A model generated the notes under the pieces. The model was not told where the DNA came from. It saw only the letters and a program-made list of their open reading frames with translations, and made no database searches. Position numbers and translations under genes: made by a program. Below are positions 23,828 to 26,735 of a stretch of DNA of 26,735 bases, in pieces. Source of the DNA: JAHEJX01 sp041605955 (GTDB lineage Bacteria; Actinomycetota; Acidimicrobiia; Spongiisociales; UBA5794); NCBI GenBank assembly GCA_041605955.1, contig JBFIXI010000058.1, positions 1 to 26,735 on the forward strand, given 5' to 3'. How positions within the stretch are numbered: position 1 is the stretch's first letter; each line of letters opens with the position of its first letter.

Positions 23828-24918
23828 ACGACAGACTGCGTGTTGGACTCGTTGGCGCCGACGCCGCTGGGAGAGGTTGGGGCCCGATGGTCCACATACC
23901 AGCGATCCGGGCACTCGAGAACCTCGTATTGGCAGCGGTTTGCACCAGTCGCCCCGAATCCGCAGCAGCCGCAGCCGACGCCTATGACGTCAGAGCATTC
24001 CACGATGTGAGTGACCTAGCGGCGCAGCCCGACATCGACCTGATAGCTGTCGTCGTGAGAGTCCCCGCACACCGCCAAGTCGTCATGCCGGCTCTCGACG
24101 CCGGGAAGCACGTCTTCTGCGAGTGGCCACTCGGCGCAAACCTCGCCGAAGCGCAAGAGATGGCAACGCTGGCTCGAGCAAGAGGTGCCGTCACCGCAGT
24201 CGGGCTCCAAGGGCGCCAGGACTCGTCCCTCACCTACATCAAAGAACTACACGAAGAAGGTTGGTTGGGTGACGTGCTCTCCGTCCATATGACGATGTTC
24301 GGCAGCGGTGCCGGAAGTAGCGACTCGAGCAACGCATGGATGGGCGACGCCAAGAACGGCGCCAACCTCATGACCATCGTGGCCGGTCACAGCCTCGACT
24401 ACCTCTCACACTCGTTCGGCCCCCTGGCTGAGATCTCGGCGTCAGTAACCACTCAGGTGCCAAAGTGGCACCTGACCGACACTGGCGAGACCATCGATGT
24501 GGATGCACCCGACAGCGTGGCCCTCACCGGTTCACTCGTCAGCGGCGGGCGCCTCTCCTTCCACATGGCCTCGGTTCCCTTCAACGGGAGTAGCTGGCGC
24601 ATGGCGGTCTACGGCACCAAAGGCACACTCGTGGCCACGACACCAGGGCTGCCCCAGATCAGCCCCATCACGCTCATTGGCGCACAAGGCGACGAACCAC
24701 TCGCCCCGCTACCCGTGCCGGAACGCCTCCGTCTCGCGACATCAGCCGTGCCAGACGGACCTGCCCGCAACGTTGCCCAGGCCTACGCCCGAATCGCAGA
24801 CGCAATACGCGAGGGCAGACGCTTCGACCCCGACTTCGATCACGCCACGAGGTTGCATGAGCTGCTCGAGGCGCTTCGACGGTCCTCAGAGGAGGGCCGC
24901 GCCGTCGAGCTTGCCTAG
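23824..24918 (+). CDS. Gfo/Idh/MocA family oxidoreductase, Gal80-like
   Basis: A 364-residue protein with GTG start overlapping the marR stop (GTGA). The Rossmann fold has VGLVGADAAGRGWG and the dinucleotide-binding block AGKHVFCEWPLG; here the usual E-K-P of the family is E100-W101-P102, as in Gal80-like proteins. Without the Lys the protein may sense NAD(P) rather than catalyse, or oxidise a different substrate. The C-terminal half holds the usual GFO/IDH beta-sheet domain. It is co-transcribed with marR and may act as a partner in the same response. Confidence 0.88.
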   Translation: MNDRLRVGLVGADAAGRGWGPMVHIPAIRALENLVLAAVCTSRPESAAAAADAYDVRAFHDVSDLAAQPDIDLIAVVVRVPAHRQVVMPALDAGKHVFCEWPLGANLAEAQEMATLARARGAVTAVGLQGRQDSSLTYIKELHEEGWLGDVLSVHMTMFGSGAGSSDSSNAWMGDAKNGANLMTIVAGHSLDYLSHSFGPLAEISASVTTQVPKWHLTDTGETIDVDAPDSVALTGSLVSGGRLSFHMASVPFNGSSWRMAVYGTKGTLVATTPGLPQISPITLIGAQGDEPLAPLPVPERLRLATSAVPDGPARNVAQAYARIADAIREGRRFDPDFDHATRLHELLEALRRSSEEGRAVELA

Positions 24919-24927
24919 CCGGCGGGC

Positions 24928-25098
24928 ATGACCCTGGTGATGGACTTCGATTCACCCGGCGCCGTCACCGAGCTGTCGACTCCGCCAGCCTCGTTCCCCG
25001 TGCGCGACAGAGGCTTCGCCGAGATGAACATTCTGCTGTCGATTCGGGCTCTTGTGTCACCTCGGACGGTCAGTCAGTGCCACCCAGCGCTGCGATGA
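24928..25098 (+). pseudogene. Possible short gene remnant
   Basis: A 56-codon plus-strand frame begins MTLVMDFDSPGAVTELSTPP and overlaps the 3' end of the HxlR gene. The first 22 residues resemble the tail of a lipoprotein of the LppX/LprG type (F-x-x-x-G/P-x-x-V-x-x-P-P-A), the rest does not look like protein. Weak. Confidence 0.2.
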
Positions 25099-25732
25099 GG
25101 AGGCGGGTCGATGCGGGATCGCCAGAGACATGCTCGAAGGTTGTGCCGTCGATGGGCGTGCCGAACAGGAAGCCCGAGATCGCCTCTGCCGTCGAACGCA
25201 CTCGGGCGTCGGCCTGCATCGATGGGCGAGCGGTGACGGTGGGTCGAGGACCGAGCACGATCTCTACGGGCTCACCGTTGATGTCGAGCTCGATCGCGTG
25301 CGTCTCGGCGGGCAGGGCTTGGCCGGCGCGCCCGAGGATGGACTGCATCGCCATTGCGATGGCGCGGATGCTCCGTTCGTGGACGGGAGGCGCCACCGGG
25401 CCAACTGCGTGCGCCATCCGCGCACCCCACATGCCGAGCTCCTCGATGGCCGTGCGGATGGTCTCACCAGCGTCGGTGAGCGCATAGAGACCGGACCGAG
25501 TACCACCGAGCCGGCGCACGATGCCGTCCTCCTCCATACGGCGGAGCCGTTCCGTCAGCAGGTTCGTGGCGATGCCGGGGAGGCCGTCCTTGAGATCCTG
25601 GAAGCGAGCAGGGCCGCCGAGCAGCTCCCTGAGGATGAGGATCGTCCAGCGATCGCCGACGAAATCGAGGGCGGTTGCCATGGGGCAGAACTGCTCGTAG
25701 CTCTTGCGGCTGTATGCCGAATCGACTGGCAT
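25070..25732 (-). CDS. HxlR-family regulator with C-terminal SCP2-like domain
   Basis: A 220-residue protein. The N-terminal HxlR winged helix has CPMATALDFVGDRWTILILR, then GGPARFQDLKDGLPGIATNLLTERLRRMEEDGIV. The C-terminal 100 residues (IELDINGEPVEIVLGPRPTV, then ADARVRSTAEAISGFL) resemble a sterol-carrier-type ligand domain, an arrangement known from actinobacterial HxlR proteins. A hydrophobic ligand is likely. The -10 element TAGAGT (minus strand) ends 6 nt before the ATG. It is divergent from the gene at 25854. Confidence 0.88.
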   Translation of the reverse strand: MPVDSAYSRKSYEQFCPMATALDFVGDRWTILILRELLGGPARFQDLKDGLPGIATNLLTERLRRMEEDGIVRRLGGTRSGLYALTDAGETIRTAIEELGMWGARMAHAVGPVAPPVHERSIRAIAMAMQSILGRAGQALPAETHAIELDINGEPVEIVLGPRPTVTARPSMQADARVRSTAEAISGFLFGTPIDGTTFEHVSGDPASTRLLIAALGGTD

Positions 25733-25753
25733 GGGCGCACTCTAGCACTGTTT

Positions 25754-25782
25754 TTCAACCATTCAGTTGATTTCTTCAACCA
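25754..25782. promoter_or_regulatory. TTCAACCA direct repeats with inverted GTTGA, candidate HxlR operator
   Basis: TTCAACCA occurs at 25754-25761 and 25775-25782, 21 nt apart (two helical turns), with GTTGA in inverse orientation between them at 25766-25770. The site lies between the divergent HxlR gene and the duplicated-domain gene. Confidence 0.5.
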
Positions 25783-25853
25783 CACGTGCCAGAGTGCTGC
25801 CAGACCAAGGGGTGGTGGCGAGCGACCACCTGCACACGATCGGAGCGCACGAC

Positions 25854-26717
25854 ATGACCTTCACCGAACCCCTCCCCGCTCATCTTGCCGAGCCGTCACG
25901 TATCGGTGACGAGATCTCCATTACCGGCAAGTGGGTGCCTTCCAGGCCCGGCGGCCGTTTCCGCACCACCGAGGAATCCCGCGAGATGCTCAAGGAATGG
26001 GAGGACATCCACCAAGGCGCACGGGCCGACACCGGGGTACTGTCCACCGAGATCAATCACGCGGTCGGCGAGGACGCCGTGCTGGTACACCACGTCTTCG
26101 AGAACGCCGATGCCCTCGTCCACTACTTCTCGACAACGGCCGCCGAACACATGGGCCCACTGACGACGATCGCTAAACCGGACCTGCATCTCGTTCGAGG
26201 CGTACAACTGCCAGCGCAGGCTCGCGAGGCCGTCCAGGCCAAAGAGGTGGACGCTGCGTTCGGTGAGCGCCTCTTCGGATTCGTCAAGGACGACTACCGC
26301 ATGCCCGACCCAGCGACTGCAGTCAATGTTACGGCCAAATGGACGAACAAGCTCAGCGACACGTCCAAGCTCGATGAGCTGATCTACTGGTGGCAACGAG
26401 TCGGCACCGACGCCTTCGATCTCGAAAAGGGCATGGTCCGCTTCGAGGCATATCGAGTGATAGGAGAGGATGCGCTCATCATCCACGAGGTCTTCGAGGA
26501 CTCCGCGGAGCTCAAGTTCCATCTCACCAAGGGCACCGCAGATCGGTACAAGAAGGACATCGACGAGATCGCGGAGCCCGAGCGCTACTTCTTCCGCGGC
26601 CCGGTGTCCTGGTCGATCCGCACATACTCCAAGTTCATGCACCTTCCGGCCACGTACTCGAGCCGGGGAAGCCACTTCACCCGCAACGGCGGAAGCATGA
26701 GCGATGGGACCATCTGA
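25854..26717 (+). CDS. Unknown protein with two copies of an ABM-like domain
   Basis: A 287-residue protein; upstream in-frame codons to 25767 would run through the operator and are rejected. The two halves repeat each other: VGEDAVLVHHVFENADALVH (first) matches IGEDALIIHEVFEDSAELKF (second), each followed by a helix and then by a strand ending in HLVRG or YFFRG. The pattern of a strand, a helix and a pair of strands fits the dimeric alpha-beta barrel fold of ABM monooxygenases, so one chain may form an internal dimer. No catalytic residue can be named. Its place opposite HxlR suggests that it is the regulator's target. Confidence 0.75.
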   Translation: MTFTEPLPAHLAEPSRIGDEISITGKWVPSRPGGRFRTTEESREMLKEWEDIHQGARADTGVLSTEINHAVGEDAVLVHHVFENADALVHYFSTTAAEHMGPLTTIAKPDLHLVRGVQLPAQAREAVQAKEVDAAFGERLFGFVKDDYRMPDPATAVNVTAKWTNKLSDTSKLDELIYWWQRVGTDAFDLEKGMVRFEAYRVIGEDALIIHEVFEDSAELKFHLTKGTADRYKKDIDEIAEPERYFFRGPVSWSIRTYSKFMHLPATYSSRGSHFTRNGGSMSDGTI

Positions 26718-26735
26718 CGACCAGGCGGTCCGCAC

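Overview
The window is high-GC DNA of an actinobacterial type. The pointers are a furA-katG pair, two F420-type (DUF385/Ddn-like) flavin oxidoreductases, an Rv2578c-like radical SAM gene behind an actinobacterial SOS box, a DUF6069 membrane protein, and about ten genes whose start lies 6-9 nt after a TANNNT -10 element, which is the leaderless layout common in Actinomycetota. The class Acidimicrobiia is my best guess, but I cannot prove it from this sequence.

Layout. 1-600: a 9-codon CDS tail, phased short repeats, and the 3' half of a tRNA-Asn gene without its 5' half; this looks like the end of an integrated element. 600-1530: two minus-strand secreted or unknown proteins. 1530-5920: an SOS-boxed radical SAM gene, a secreted M23/FG-GAP protein, trmL and a thioesterase, all on plus. 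5926-9330: minus-strand block with a frameshifted MgtC-like gene, an M15 peptidase lipoprotein, an ArsR regulator with a coupled small protein, and a strong promoter carrying a palindrome. 9518-13671: an SMI1/KNR4-like gene broken by an 18-bp duplication with a stop, then katG and furA, then a frameshifted small gene. 13735-18003: two alcohol-dehydrogenase-type genes, an AAA ATPase, a secreted unknown and a DUF385 protein. 18008-19560: an App1-like phosphatase and a tRNA with anticodon CAT, whose promoter and 5' end exist as a second broken copy.

19560-21320 is a gene graveyard. It holds remnants of an ABC ATPase, an ABC-2 permease and a MerR regulator (still with a textbook 19-bp-spacer MerR promoter), and two copies of a diverged 36-nt repeat. 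21323-24918 is a compact MarR-centred divergon: a 33-bp palindrome sits between mirror-image -10 boxes and drives DUF6069-DUF385-MDR oxidoreductase on one side and marR-Gfo/Idh/MocA on the other. The window closes with an HxlR regulator divergent from a protein built of two copies of one domain.

The common theme is redox and stress: catalase-peroxidase with its Fur-type regulator, two separate pairs of MDR oxidoreductase plus DUF385 flavoprotein, and one-component regulators beside enzymes. No CRISPR array, complete transposase gene or established defence system was found. Several genes are interrupted; one (SMI1) is clearly a real mutation pattern, while others could be indel errors in the assembly.
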